Assembly (NCBI GenBank): GCA_001600455.1
Contig: BCKC01000001.1
Span: 6,040,441 to 6,104,440, forward strand
Reading direction: 5' to 3'
DNA length: 64,000 bases
From: Endocalyx cinctus
Lineage: Eukaryota; Ascomycota; Sordariomycetes; Amphisphaeriales; Apiosporaceae
Positions 11,201 to 22,879 of this stretch are shown one piece after another (position 1 is the first letter of the stretch; each line of letters opens with the position of its first letter). Both the position numbers and the translations under genes were made by a program. The notes under the pieces were generated by a model. It did no database searches, was not told where the DNA came from, and was given only the letters and a program-made list of their open reading frames with translations.

Positions 11201-13804
11201 TCGCCCGTAGAAACTCGTCCACCATCTTTCTTATCCGACACAAGATCTAGCGATATCAAGGATGATGTCCGTTTATCTGCGCGCTCTCTCTCATCAGAGC
11301 TATCCTCCGCTATGGACACACCCGTCACTGTTGACCATCCCGATTCAGAGACTCCGAAACACTCCGAGTCGACTCATACGCTCACTCCAGAGTTGATCGA
11401 TCAAAGTGCTTTGACTGCCGAGCTTGACAGACTCAAGGAACTCGCTCGCGAAAAGGAAGAGGCGGAGAAGGAACTCGCCGACAAATACTCGCAGTTGGAA
11501 GAGAAGCACCAGGAGACCCTTGATATGGTTGAGGAGCTGAAGACTGAGGTTGCCAAAGCTAAATATGCAGAGCCGCCTTCCCCAAGGACCGCGACCCCGG
11601 TAATCCGTCGCAAGTCTAGTCAGAACATGATGATCATCGACCGTGCTCATCGATCTTTTGCCTCGCTTCGAAACATTGCTGCCGAAAACTTTGAGGATCG
11701 TCCTGAAGTGATGCAAAATTTCGAGCTCAACATCAACGCGGCTATGCACGAACTGCACGCGCGTTCCGAGCGAATTCAGGAGCTTGAAGCCGACGTTACG
11801 AACACTAAGAAGGAGATGGAGACCAAGATGACAATTATCTCTGGCTTGACTCGCGAACGAAACAGTTTGAAGACGAGTCCGCTTGATATGTCGATGGTTG
11901 GGACCATGAGGGAACAGTTAGAGAAGAACGAAAAGCAACTTCGGGAGATGCAGGAATCTCACGCCAAACGAGAGAAAGAGCTGATGGCTGAATTGGAGGC
12001 TCTCAAGACATCGCTAAATGACGCTGCCGAAGCGAGGTCAATGTCCGCTGGCGTATCTCAATCTGCGACCGAGCAAGACGCTGAGCTACGTGCAGCCCAC
12101 GAACAGAAGATCTCTCAACTTGAGTCTGAGCTATCTAACTGGGAGACCAAACATCAAAGCGCCCTTGAAGCAATGCGTGCTACCGAACAACAGATGAGAG
12201 TGACGATTGAAGAACTCGAATCTCAGGTCGCGTCTGTCAATGCTCAATTCGAGGAAACTCGCGGGAAGATCAAGATAGATGAAGAAGCTGAGTCTAAACA
12301 CCAGAATCTTGTCTCATCTCTTCAAAGTGAGATTGATGGATACAAGACTGCTATTGATAGCAATGCTGCAAAGGTTGCTGAGTGGGAGAAGATTCATGCT
12401 ACAACCAAGGAACAGCTTGAAGAAGCCAACCAAGCTAGAGACCTCGCAGTCACCGAATCTAGCAGCCACAAAGAGCTCATCGGCCAACTCGAGAAGCAGC
12501 TTGCCGAACACGAGGCTGCGGTCAAATCCCATGAACAGAACCTCCGTGAGCTTGAAGCCAAACATACTCAAGATGTTGAAAATATTACTGCCACCACAAG
12601 GGAGGAATACGCTTCTCAACTCGAAGTGCTTATGACTGAACATGCGGAAAATATCAAGTTGCTGGAAAGTGACGTAGCCGAGGCTCGTGAGCAGCTCATG
12701 GGGGTTGCCGTGCAGGTTGCCGAGGCGCTAGGCTTGGATGCCAGTGTTGACACGCTTAACGAACGCATCGAAGACTTAGTGGCCTACATGAACGCCTTCG
12801 GCACCGAACAACAGAAGCGAGAAGAGTTGGAGGCTCACGTCGAGGAGCTTTCGACAATCAACAATACCATTATGCGTGATCTTGAGATTGTCAGGTCTTC
12901 TCTAAACGATATGCTTCTCGCCGATGGCGAGAGCGTGAAGAGCCCATACCCGTCAGTCTCGGAGCAGATTTTGATCGTCAAGAAGAGAATGTACGACTTG
13001 GAGAACAAGAACAAGAAGCACTCGAGATTGGTGGAGGAATTAGAGGATCAATTACAGACGAACTACGATCAGGCTCAGATCACTACCAACCGACTCTCAA
13101 CGCTGCAGTCTGAACGCAACGCGCAGTTCGAAGATGCCCAAAACGCTAAGATGAAGGCGGAGACGGAGTTGATGGCAATTCGAGAGGAGATGGCTGCTCT
13201 TCAGGTATGTACCCCTGATGTGCCGAATTACTATATGCTAACTAGTGTTAAGGCCCGAATTGAGGAGTCTGCCGAGGGACCCAAACGAACCAACTCGACC
13301 AACTCGCAGATACGTAAGACAGCATCTGTGGTTTCGCTTCCATCCCCGCCACCAGCTATACCGCTTCCACCGCTCCCTGCTGGTGGTTCCACTTCTCCAA
13401 GTATCCCGCCGACGCCAACCGCAGGCCGACCTGTTAGCAACGATCTGGCGATGGCTCAGATTAGGGAAGACCAAGACGCTCGTATTCGCAGTCTCGATCG
13501 CGCTCTGAATGCTGAGCGCCAACTTACCGCAACTTTGGAAGAGGCGCTTTCGGATCTCGAGGCCCAATCGAAGAAGGTCAAGGCTGACTGTGATGCTTGG
13601 AAGAAGCGAGCTCACGATCTCGAGTCCGAAAACAAGGAACTCAAAGATAAGCCGCAAGATAACAGGTGGCGCGACAGTCTTCACCAAGTCGAGGAGGAGC
13701 GCAAGAAGCGTCAAGATGCCGAGAGAGCCGCTCGCCATCTGGAAGAGCGGATGAACCTCATGAACAAAAAACAGAAGAAGAAAGGCAGCCTCAACTGCTT
13801 TTAG
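8290..13804 (+). CDS. Kinesin-4-like (KIF4/KIF21-type) motor protein
   Basis: This is a plus-end-type microtubule motor with an N-terminal ATPase head and a very long coiled-coil tail. Exons are 8290-8461, 8595-8918, 9021-13204 and 13253-13804, giving 1743 aa. The start ATG (8290) leads through a Ser/Pro-rich extension of about 55 residues into KVAVRVRPP, a junction created exactly by intron 1. The P-loop GQSGAGKS is at about residues 141-148, switch I NAKSSRSH at 289-296 and switch II DLAGSE at 346-351. The neck follows near residue 445, after the string ETLNTVQYAQRARAI. The wording HVSYRDSKLTRLLQDSLGGN and MIACVTPAE fits the kinesin-4 class best. Heptad-rich coiled coil fills most of the rest, with a Pro-rich linker near the C-terminus and the end KKKGSLNCF. 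The last intron (13205-13252) is 48 nt, phase 0 and free of stops, so naive annotation would retain it. It is convergent with the next gene. The kinesin call is firm; the subfamily is probable. Confidence 0.93.
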
Positions 13805-14728
13805 GCGGAGCGCTTGTGCCCAATATCCTTGGCAATCATTCTTCTCTTCTCGCTTGTTCTTTACCTGTACTTGGGCAAAATTGGCCTAGCCACAACAAAC
13901 ACTTCATACTGACTTTTTCGGATTTCATGCTATGGTGCTCAAAGAACGAGTGCTTCTTATTTGGCAAGGAGTTTAAGGAGTCCTTCTTCATTTGGTTCAT
14001 TCGTCTTTAATAATGCCGCATTTCTAACTTTCATCTCGCGCAACTTGAGAAATATTGGACCAACCCTCAATGTTTGAGTTTGCCGAGCTTTCTTCTTCTA
14101 CTTCTTTTTTTCTTTAACCCTTTTTACATATCCTGTCTATATAAGATGCACGCTGCGAAACGACCTCGATGGGATACGAGTTTTTAAGAGGGATACGACG
14201 CATTAACGCGCTATCCTTCATTCTTCTTGAGACATATATACAAAGTCTCTAGTCTTTTACGCTATTATTTTCTTCTGTTTCATTTCAAAATACAGTACTT
14301 GGGGATGAGTTGTTGGTGGAGAGAATTACAAGTAGGCGCAGGCCTCGAAAAAAAATCACGCTGAGATACCACATCGTATTGTTGTAGTTTGTTTTTTAAT
14401 CTTCTTTTCTCGCTGTTTCATTAACAATCATATATATGTCGCTTGCGCGACTAGAGGAGGGCGTCAGACAAGAACAGATGGATCTGTTTCAAAGGGTATG
14501 GATGTGCGGAAGGCTGTTGATACGCTGCTTATCAGATATGTATGCTGCTGACTGAGAGACGATGTGAAGCACGGGAAGAGATACGGTGCTAATGTACATG
14601 TTCTGATTGTTGTTATATAACCACCATGATAAATATGAAGGATTATTTCGTTGCCGAAAGAAAGTGTTAGTTTTGTTTATGATATATTTGTGCAGTCGGT
14701 CATTCTTCTGACTTATTAATCGGTATCA
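13805..14728. other. Convergent intergenic region
   Basis: AT-rich 3' flanks of the kinesin gene and of the opposing minus-strand gene, with T-rich stretches and no coding frame worth calling. Confidence 0.6.
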
Positions 14729-15286
14729 TTACTTAAATTCCCTATGTTTTTTTGCCAATTTGTCCAGTAACTTATCTTGCTTTTGCTCAAACCTATGGAA
14801 GCTGTCATGCGTACACTGCTGCTTCGCTTTTTCTCTTTCTTCGTCAGCTTTGTCTAATACTTCCTTAGCAACGGTCTTCGCATCAGTTCGGAGAAAATTA
14901 ACATAATCGTTCCACTCCTCATCCGCCTGGTACAGCTTTTCCCTCAACTCGTGACCTTTTCTCAAAATTTCGCCCTCCCAGCACGGACGCCACAACGTCG
15001 GTCTGTGATGGTACGGCGTCTGGCCGTCCTTTAACATGACGGGGCTGTATTTTTTGTAAAAGAACCCTTCCTCGAACTCCCTCGACTGCTGGCGCAGGAG
15101 ATCGTATTCGGCCACGGGCAGTCCCAGCGCGTAGATCGAAGACGTACAGAAGGTCCGGAAATTGGCCAAGGCGGTCGCGCAGTTGTCGCACTTGACGTGC
15201 CCGTTCGGGACGAGCCGGTACGACGGCGGCGAGCAGAACGGGTCGTATCGGTTCCGCTCCGGTAACCCGCACGGTTCGAGATTCAT
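14729..15286 (-). CDS. Conserved-looking hypothetical protein with a CxxC motif and charged C-terminal helix
   Basis: This is an ORF of 185 aa of no recognised family. The first 40 residues are Pro/Tyr-rich and contain a CDNC pair (Cys33 and Cys36) that could bind a metal or form a disulfide. The central part has aromatic-rich text (GFFYKKY, RPTLWRPCWEGE). The last 70 residues are Lys/Glu-rich and probably helical or coiled coil. A strong 3' splice signal (branch-like GCTAAC, long pyrimidine tract, CCCCGCAG) ends at about 15314. Reading upstream of the ATG into that acceptor stays open, so either a 5' UTR intron or an additional first exon (for example an ATG near 15530) is likely. The start given is the conservative one. 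No transmembrane segment or signal peptide is visible, and the function is unknown. Confidence 0.6.
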   Translation of the reverse strand: MNLEPCGLPERNRYDPFCSPPSYRLVPNGHVKCDNCATALANFRTFCTSSIYALGLPVAEYDLLRQQSREFEEGFFYKKYSPVMLKDGQTPYHHRPTLWRPCWEGEILRKGHELREKLYQADEEWNDYVNFLRTDAKTVAKEVLDKADEEREKAKQQCTHDSFHRFEQKQDKLLDKLAKKHREFK

Positions 15287-16389
15287 TTGGGTTCCTGCCG
15301 GATCCCTGCGGGGAATAAGAAGAGGAAGAAGAAGAAGTTAGCGGTCTTGTACTAGAAGATCATGTCTGGAGAAAGTCAAAATGGATGGAGTATGCGAAAA
15401 AGTCGGGAGGCATGGCTATCCCTAGGCTTGGGATAGCTTCTTTCTTTGCGTTTGTTCACACCTATGACGACGAGGAAGGTCTCTTGACTAGATGCTGGTA
15501 CTAGGTAACACTCACACGTGTCCGCATCCATATCCACGAAAAGGCTGTACGCACATATTAATTGATTAGTCAACCCAAGATAATACGGCGATGTGGTTCT
15601 CTTGTTGCGTATATAAAATCCACGGTATGACACCTACAAACTTTTTTGAATTTTTTTTTTCCGCAATCGCTTTCGAGAGAAGTGCTTAAGAATATAAAAT
15701 AGAAAACAGAACCTGTGAGTATCATTTATTTATGCTAGCATATGAATAATAGGAATCATTGGTTCTACCACCACGGTAGACATAATTTGTGCCTATGATT
15801 GTGGGATACGAAGTTCGAATGGCAAGGCCTGTGGTGGTAGTTACCGGTTGTTTGGGATAGCTGGATATGCCACTAGTAAGTAAGTAATGATAGATAAAGT
15901 CAGCCAACAGTTTGTAATACACAGGTGATGTTCGTAGTTTAGACAAGAGCGTCACTTTTCTGAATCACAATATTTCAACACAAAAGACTGCAGATATGAC
16001 TTGTACACGGTTCAATTGAAAATAGTAATCGGGAATAATGTGGAAACCTGTTTTTATTTATATATATTATATATAATTGGAGGAGATGGGGAGAGAGGGT
16101 AACACAAAGGATATATTTTAGCTAGTTCCAACGTATATATAGAGTGTAATAGGAACAAACTTCATGTTCCTTGGAATTCAGAGCTCAGTGAAGGGGAGGG
16201 CGGAGGGCGCGGGGAATACAACTCTTGCTCCTACTTTCACAAAGTAATAAGTGAAAGATGGGACAAAAGTTCATTCCGCCTTTCAAAAGCCCATGAACCC
16301 TTCAGCCTCACTCTTTGCCGAAGATCCGTAAGAACAAAGACTTCTTTGTAACAAGACAAGATAGGAAACTTCGGTTTCCTTTGTCTAAC
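15287..16389. other. Intergenic, with probable upstream intron of the 14729 gene
   Basis: The stretch contains the acceptor at about 15314 and an open minus-strand segment (15376-15633) that may include a first exon of the neighbouring gene. The rest is AT-rich, with TA-rich repeats around 16050-16075 and nothing recognisable. Confidence 0.4.
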
Positions 16390-17439
16390 TTACACGGGAA
16401 TTTTCATGATCTCGTCGACGGGCAATCTGTTGAGCAAGTTCTGGGGCGTCGCCTTCTGCTGGTTGGGGTAAGTGTAGTCGACCAGGATCATCTGCTTGTA
16501 GACGATGACGCCCGTTCCCGTAGGCTGCTTGTTCTCGTCCGGGGTCGGGACGGTCCAGGCGAGGAGGCCGACGGTGCCGACGAAGTTGATCATGGCCGCG
16601 GTGCCGGCCTCGTCGGTGCCCGAGATGTCGACGTAGTGCTCCTTGGCGTCGAAGGTGTGGTAGTCGCTCAGGTTCGTCGCCGTCACCATGTGGATCTCGT
16701 CGAGCATGCACTGGGAGGCCTGCGCGACCGTCTTGTACTTGCCGCCCGAGGGCGAGAAGAAGCCGATGCCGAACTTGAACTCGCACGTCCGCGCGACGGC
16801 GACCCTCTCCATGATCGCGAGCGCCGGCGCGAGGATCGTCGCCTCGAGCTCGGCCCGGAAGGTCGGCACGTTCTGGTCCTCGAGCAGGACGCTCAGCAGG
16901 CCCGTCATGTCGGCCGCGAGCCGCCGCAGCCGGTTCGCCCGGACCGTCGCGTACTCGGGGTTCCTCATGACGACCTCGAGGGCGCCGGCCCGAAAGGCGG
17001 CCGTGGCGGGCCCGCCGATGGTCGGCCGCCCGTTGGCCGGGTTGACGTCGTTCGAGAGGTTGAAGTCGAGCTCGGCCAGCTGCGAGAGCGGCGTCGGCAG
17101 GACGTTGCCGAGGGGCTTGGTGAAGAGCTCGAAGTAGACGATGCGCCAGATGAGCGCGTACGGGAGCCAGATGCCGCCGTCGGCGACGGTCGTGATGCGG
17201 TGCAGGTCCTCCTGCGAGAGCACCGTCTGCTGGAAGCCGCGCAGGTTCTGGGCCGCGGCGGGAGCCTTGAGGTTTCGGAGCTTCTGCTCGAACGCCGCCT
17301 CGTTCTGGAGGAGGTAGCCGAAGTTGGTGGGCAATATGTTCCTGATGTTCGTGTCGAGGTTCTGGAGATCTTTGGTGATCTCGGCCGGCGAAGGCTCGGG
17401 GCGGGTGGTGTAAGCTGTCTGAATGGGTTGCGAAGACAT
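16390..17439 (-). CDS. Hypothetical protein, 349 aa, intronless, unknown family
   Basis: A single uninterrupted ORF with strong GC preference at third codon positions, unlike its AT-rich flanks. That bias is good evidence that it is a real gene. The ATG follows an A-rich leader ending in AAAG. The protein begins with a Pro/Thr-rich stretch and continues as a mixed alpha/beta globular sequence. It contains YLLQNEAAFEQKL, a GGIWLPYALIWRIVYFELF segment near residue 90, and a C-terminal half with FKFGIGFFSPSGGKY and a DEAGTAAMINFVGTVGLLAW stretch that may be an amphipathic or buried helix. No signal peptide, catalytic motif or named domain was recognised. A long open frame on the opposite strand is only a shadow of the codon bias. 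Its role is unknown. Confidence 0.75.
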   Translation of the reverse strand: MSSQPIQTAYTTRPEPSPAEITKDLQNLDTNIRNILPTNFGYLLQNEAAFEQKLRNLKAPAAAQNLRGFQQTVLSQEDLHRITTVADGGIWLPYALIWRIVYFELFTKPLGNVLPTPLSQLAELDFNLSNDVNPANGRPTIGGPATAAFRAGALEVVMRNPEYATVRANRLRRLAADMTGLLSVLLEDQNVPTFRAELEATILAPALAIMERVAVARTCEFKFGIGFFSPSGGKYKTVAQASQCMLDEIHMVTATNLSDYHTFDAKEHYVDISGTDEAGTAAMINFVGTVGLLAWTVPTPDENKQPTGTGVIVYKQMILVDYTYPNQQKATPQNLLNRLPVDEIMKIPV

Positions 17440-18126
17440 CTTTATTTATTTTATTGTTTTATTCAAAAAAGGATGTGTAGTCTTTCAGGGTTGATATACA
17501 CTTAGTGTAATGATGGGGATTTTTAATTTGATTTTAGTACCTTGTGCTGCCTTTGAACCTGAATAATAATTGGAAAAGAAAAAGAAGAAAGAAAATAGTA
17601 GAAAGTGTGTAGTATAGTCTGAATGAATTGGATGGATGAATGAGCTTAGGAAGAATGAACTTTGGTTTCCGCGGAAGTTTGGATATATATAGTGAATGCT
17701 ATTTCTTCCTGTTCTTTAATGGGTGTTATAGAAGGACAATGACCGTCTTCAAGACGTAAGGCCTCAATGCAACTGGTTTGGAGGCTGCACGGTCAACAAA
17801 GATCAATCACAACTTTGATTATTCCTAATATTTCCATGGTTTTTCTCCTTTGTTTTCTCAAAGAGAATATTTTTGCTTCCATCGATAAACACTTTCCTTA
17901 CACGTGTCTTGAGTTTGCGACAATGCGGAGTCAGTTTCTCTATACTAAAATCAGTTATTGTCTCAGTAGGGCGCAATACTAGATAGTTTCACAAAGAAAT
18001 ATCCTCATTATCCTTTCAACGTGCAACTAACGGGCATTCGTTTGTGGCAATTTCGTATGCTATTCTGAACATTGAGTTTCTCTGAAGAATGTGAGATCCT
18101 GGGTATATTATTTTCTCAGCTGTATC
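17440..18126. other. Intergenic spacer
   Basis: AT-rich presumed promoter of the 349-aa gene and 3' flank of the DUF3632 gene. A short plus-strand ORF (17767-17982) shows no protein-like character. Confidence 0.5.
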
Positions 18127-18986
18127 TTACAACCAGATCTCCATCAGTCTCGCTGCCCGATGAGCGAGCTTCTTGGACTCTTCCGATGCCGCCTTCTCAG
18201 CGACGGCTCTAAACTGACTCATCCAGAATGTCCACCTCTCCGTCGTGAAGCCGTTTTTATCGGCGCCGAAGAGCGAGCCGCCCCTAGTGGAGCGCTGTTC
18301 CTGCTCGTTGAGCTTCCGATCTATCGTCGAGAGGAGCAGCGGACCGGCGTACTCGATATATGCCGCGGCGGCCATGAGCTGCGCATCTACGCTTCCCGTC
18401 GCCGCATCCGGTTCCTCTTCCAAGGCGGCCCTCAGGATCCACAGGGCGTTGGTATCGGCGCGCGTTAAGCCGGCCGTCCACATGCGCGCCACGAAGGCGT
18501 TGAACGACACCCACTGCCGGTCGAGCTCGGCCTGCTCCTTCTCGTCGCCCGTCTTCGACTTTTGCGGCCCGTTGAGGTTTTCCCGGATTTGCGCGCCCAG
18601 GGCGGGTAGTCCGCTCCAAACGGTGGCCTAGTGACGACGGTTCGTGAGTCAACGATATAATGGGGACGTTCGGCGTTTTTGATGCTTACCTCCCATATTT
18701 TCACCTTCTTATCCGGTAGTAGAGATAATTCTCTTACCAACCGAACTAGCTTATCTTGCGCGGCGTCATCGTTATACCGCGTCCTTTTCGCGGCGTCGAT
18801 CACGGCTTGCCACAGGTCCCAGAAATAACTCTGGCCCCAAGCGCTGTCATCGTCGTGAAAAGGGAGTGCGGAAATTTCCTTCGCGGCGCCTTGAGGTGGC
18901 ACGGTTACGCCTATTGATTGCACGATGCGATCGAACTCTGGATAAACGCTCTCATACGCAACCCCTGATGTCTGACCGTCTGCCAT
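18127..18986 (-). CDS. DUF3632 family protein
   Basis: A two-exon gene (exon 1 18690-18986, exon 2 18127-18627) encoding 265 aa. The 62-nt intron (18628-18689) has a GTAAGC donor and a CACTAG acceptor. Removing it joins KVKIWE to ATVWSGLPALGAQIRENL, the characteristic W-x-x-LP-x-LG block of fungal DUF3632 proteins. Further family features are the SFNAFVARMWTAG segment and the Ala-rich helices after it. There is no signal peptide or transmembrane helix, so a cytosolic or nuclear location is likely. The biochemical role of DUF3632 is not known; these genes are usually multi-copy in ascomycetes. Family assignment is from motif memory. Confidence 0.8.
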
Positions 18987-20593
18987 TTTATCTTTTCTCG
19001 ATAATGCGCTGTAGCCAGCCTGTTTATGCCAAGATGTAAAACGATAGACTTTCTCGTCGATGATTTTTCTTCTTCTTGTCCTATTTACCGTCGGCGCGTG
19101 AAGTTAACGAAGAGGCGAAAAGAACGTTCGATAAATCATAAATGGCTGCCTCCTAGTTGTTTCGTCAGAAATCCACACGTGCTGGAGAAATGCTCATGGA
19201 GCGACCATTAAGCGTGAAGTTTTCATGACGCCATTAACCCGAATAGGCAGGAGGGCAATGAGTAGATGCTCGGGTGTTCCCGTCATACAAAATGCATAGT
19301 ATTTATGTGTGTAAGGCGAGTCGTGGCTTTAACCTTTAAGGTTCATTGTGCCAGTAAAGCACTTGCCTCACTTAGCTGTAAATTAACGCTGTTGGTGACC
19401 AATTAATGCACCTCGCTAACAAGTCAAACCTCGAGAAGAGCTGTATAAAGATGCTTGGGGAATTTGAGCTTCTCGCACCCTCTTAGACGCCTCTTCCAGC
19501 CTCCTTGCATAGCTGAACTTTTCGGAAAGACATATCAATAAACAATCAATCAAGACCGTTAAAGCGGTGACTGTCATGGAAGATTTCGTGGAACGTACTA
19601 TGATATATGGACCTGGGAGTCGGTCGATATGATTGGCGCGGGAGTGGACATGCGGATATACACATACATATATACGCCGATTGAGAACAAATTGATACCG
19701 ATTTCCCCGTAAATAATTGTCATCTGAATACGACTATAATAAGGTCGCCCGAGATGCAGGCTGGCAGGGTGCGACGTCGATATATTTGAAACGGAATCCC
19801 TGTTTACCTCGCTAATGCGACATTGTAAACTGCCGAACCAGACTACTATTTTATATGAACAAACCTAATAAATAGGTTTTACAGCAGGGATTAGGTGCTT
19901 AATGTGTACCTGAGCCATGCCGCTTTAAACCAGATTTTAGCATGAGCCTAGCCTGAGTTATGTCCGGAACTGGACATACCGTAAAAATAGAAATTTACAT
20001 AAATCCTGTCTCGGTAAATAACTTTTAATGTAATAGCTTTTATTACGGATAATTTTCCGTTTTCGTCCAGAAATGACCAACCTTCCAAAACTCCCAGAAT
20101 TCCCAGACCGACCGTCCAGAAATGACGGACCTTACCAGAAATGTCCAGAAATATAGAAATTAGAAACGTCTTGATTAGAAACATCTAAACTGTAAATTTC
20201 CAAAGAAAAAATATCCAAGTTAAATATTTGAAGCAATCACGGCTACAAACCTAAGTATAGATATTATGCCATGAAGAGGATATGAAGAGAATTACAATTG
20301 ACCGCCTATGATATCATGGTGGAGTTAGTTATCGAGTTTGTACATCAGCCGACATGAAAATGAACCGTACGCACACAATGATCTCGAGCTACTAAAACAT
20401 TCCTGGCCACGCACGGCCTGCCATGGAGACCAGAAGCCACCCAACGAACCAAGATAACCCTAAACCTTACTTATTTCCGAGTCTCCCTTAAACACTGAGC
20501 CGCACGTGCCGACCTCGAACCAGCGCAAATGCACTACCAGGAGCTCGAGATAAAAGAACAAATATCTAGCATCATAATTGATTTCACCCACCA
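18987..20593. other. Intergenic with short-repeat cluster
   Basis: No gene is supported. The part 19955-20165 contains several copies of TCCAGAAATG-type words and a small palindrome (TATGTCC...GGACATA, about 19961-19980), described separately. The remainder is AT-rich 3' flank of the Hsp70 gene and upstream region of the DUF3632 gene. Confidence 0.5.
19955..20165. repeat. Cluster of short direct and inverted repeats, possible MITE remnant
   Basis: The word GTCCAGAAATGAC occurs twice exactly near 20066 and 20109, and related CCAGAAATG words follow near 20134 and 20144. A 7-bp inverted repeat TATGTCC/GGACATA lies near 19961-19980. Subterminal short repeats of this kind are common in small non-autonomous DNA transposons, but no flanking terminal inverted repeats or target-site duplication could be defined. 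Confidence 0.3.
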
Positions 20594-22879
20594 TCATGAG
20601 AATCGGATCTGCACATTTTCACTCGCTACCCTCTTCCCTTTAAAGTACAGCACAAAGTCTACCGACGCGCCTGATGGCACCAACTCGACCTCGAATTCCA
20701 ACTTCATGTACATATTCCCTTTATTGTTGAGATCGTGGGGTAACTCCCAACGACTGATGCCTAGATCATATTTAAGCGTACAGAGTGGCCGAATAGAGTT
20801 TTCGCCCGCCTTCCCCATTCGGACCGGCGGATCGTCATCGTCGCATTGGTAGATCGTCGTTGATATTGTTCCATCAAATTCATCTTCCACGAGGAAGTTT
20901 CTAACCCAGGCGTGCCGGACAGGCTGGATCTGGGAGACGACATCTCCCTAATTTTGACTATTGCATTAGGTTTAATGGAAAGACACAGGAATTTGCAACC
21001 ACATGGTTGCAAGAATGAGCTTACCCGCTTCAAGTACCACTCCATTTGCCGTTGGGCAATCCATCTAAGAAGGACATCATCCCAACGTCTATCAGCTTTA
21101 AGGTGGCGAGATTCATCGAATTCTGTATGGAACATAGTGCCGTAGCTGGCCCTGGACAATTTCGATGAGATGGTAATCAGCGATTTGTTGCGGGCTTGGT
21201 TAACTTGTTCGTCTAAAAATCCTTTGATAACAGCACCTCGGCAAATCGCAGTACGCCTACTACTTATTAACTCTAACAGGCCATAGATCTTGAATAGTCG
21301 GCACTTACGGCTTCACCCCGCCTGATTGTAAAACTGAGATTCCAGCTTTCAAATGAATAGACTTGAGATGCTCGTACAGATAGGGGCTGCCGCCGAGCCC
21401 GCCGACCAGAATAATACCCTAGCAGGGGTTAAGATTTAGATATGAAGACATCAGACCATGGCACATACCGTAACCTTCAAATTCCTTTCGGCGGCCATCC
21501 TTACCTGACCCTCGATAAGATTTTCAATTTCGGACAGGACGACCGCAAAAGCTAATTTGATGTGGCGACTTTTGCGCATATGTTAGCCGACGGATACAAA
21601 CCGACCGGGCGAATTAGTGCTTACTCAAGGAAGTGTAATCGTCCATTCTTGATGTAAGGTTCCCGTGTCAGATCATTCAGAGCGCCTGCACCTTGACCGA
21701 AGAGTTCCGCAGGCAATGTGATAATATACTCCTTTTTGGCGTTGCCTGGTTTGTATTGCCGCTTAACGCCGTACTCCCACTCGTTCTTCATTATTTCTTT
21801 GATTCCCATTTTGCTCAACCGTTTCCATCTGGGCCCAAGGCGACCACTGCACAAGCGTTCAAATGTTTGATCGATGAAGATACCGCCACAGAGGCCGCCT
21901 GATGATAAAATGAACGTTAATCGTTGTCGATTGGCATCTTACCGCTCAAAGCAGAGAAAGAAAACTGACCTGATCCCAGTACGGCCTCTCGGAGGATCAA
22001 AGGTTTGACGCTCTCTACCTTGTAACTGATGAGGTCCTGCATTATCTGTCAACCACGACTTAATAGCATTATGTCCACATGAGCGAAGGCTTACCACTGT
22101 CCCCCCACCTGCATCACAGATCGTGAAGACGTGGCCCGTTTGTATGCTGCTGCGTCTCTCCAGGAGTGTCGACATCGCCGCCGCCTCTGGCTCCGGTACG
22201 AAAGTCAGTGTGGTATTTCCTGCTAAACGGGATTCAAGGATGCCGGATTTCTCGGAGGCGTCTTGCATCGCTTGTCTCGCGTAACCCTTCCAGATCGCAG
22301 GCACTGTCATGACGACATGGAACCGAAGAGCTTCGATGACGGTCTCTCCAAGAGATCTCTCTATTGTCGAAATGATGTATTCCCAGAGCAGTCGCAAGTA
22401 ATCAGCGACAAGTTTTATAGCCGAGTACCCGTGTTTTTCCATTAACCGTCGAGTGCGAGCGACAAATTCAGAATTGCGCACCTCGGGATCGAGATCTTCG
22501 CTGTGGAGCAAGAGCAGCTTGAACCAGCGGAAAGGTTCCTCGTCAGGCGGTATATCAAAGCCCCAGTAAGGCTCCTCGTCCTCATCATACCATATCTCTG
22601 TGGGAACCTTGCTGTCTTCGCGGCCGGTGCCGGGCCAGGACATGATAAGGTTGATCTGATCCTTATCGATATCAGACTTCATTCCCCAGCCTACTCCGGA
22701 ATAGCTGATATTGGTCATCAGAGTTAACAAGGTACATAATAACATTGCTGGAGTCATGTTATGCCTTCTTACGTTGTTCCGAAGTCAATGCCAATCACCA
22801 AGTATTCCTCTTCATCGCTGCTGTCGCTGTCATCGTCGCTACTTATACCTAAGGACTTCAATTTATCTTCTAACGGCAT
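20594..22879 (-). CDS. Hsp70-like ATPase of the HSPA12-like type
   Basis: An eight-exon gene (22773-22879, 22095-22704, 21970-22036, 21625-21898, 21469-21568, 21309-21418, 21025-21256, 20594-20947) giving 617 aa with every junction in phase. The protein starts with an acidic Ser/Asp/Glu patch, then the phosphate-1 loop GIDFGTTYSGVGW (about residues 30-42), recreated by intron 1. The phosphate-2 motif DAGGGTVDLISY (about 233-244) is recreated by intron 2, and the adenosine motif GIILVGGLGGSPYL is at about 387-400. FVPEPEAAA is also present. The C-terminal 150 residues do not look like the canonical Hsp70 peptide-binding domain, and there is no EEVD-type tail. That pattern matches the HSPA12-like group expanded in filamentous fungi. 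It should bind ATP through the actin/Hsp70 fold; the client and process are unknown. It is divergent from the coiled-coil gene at 23871. Confidence 0.9.

Noticed and set aside
11345..13754. Several 70-166 codon ORFs within the kinesin coding region, both strands
   Set aside because: All are alternative frames of the continuous kinesin coiled-coil sequence.
16315..17505. 396-codon plus-strand ORF
   Set aside because: It is the exact antisense of the 349-aa minus-strand gene, whose GC-rich third positions suppress stops on the other strand. The product is Arg/Asp/Gly/Val-rich nonsense.
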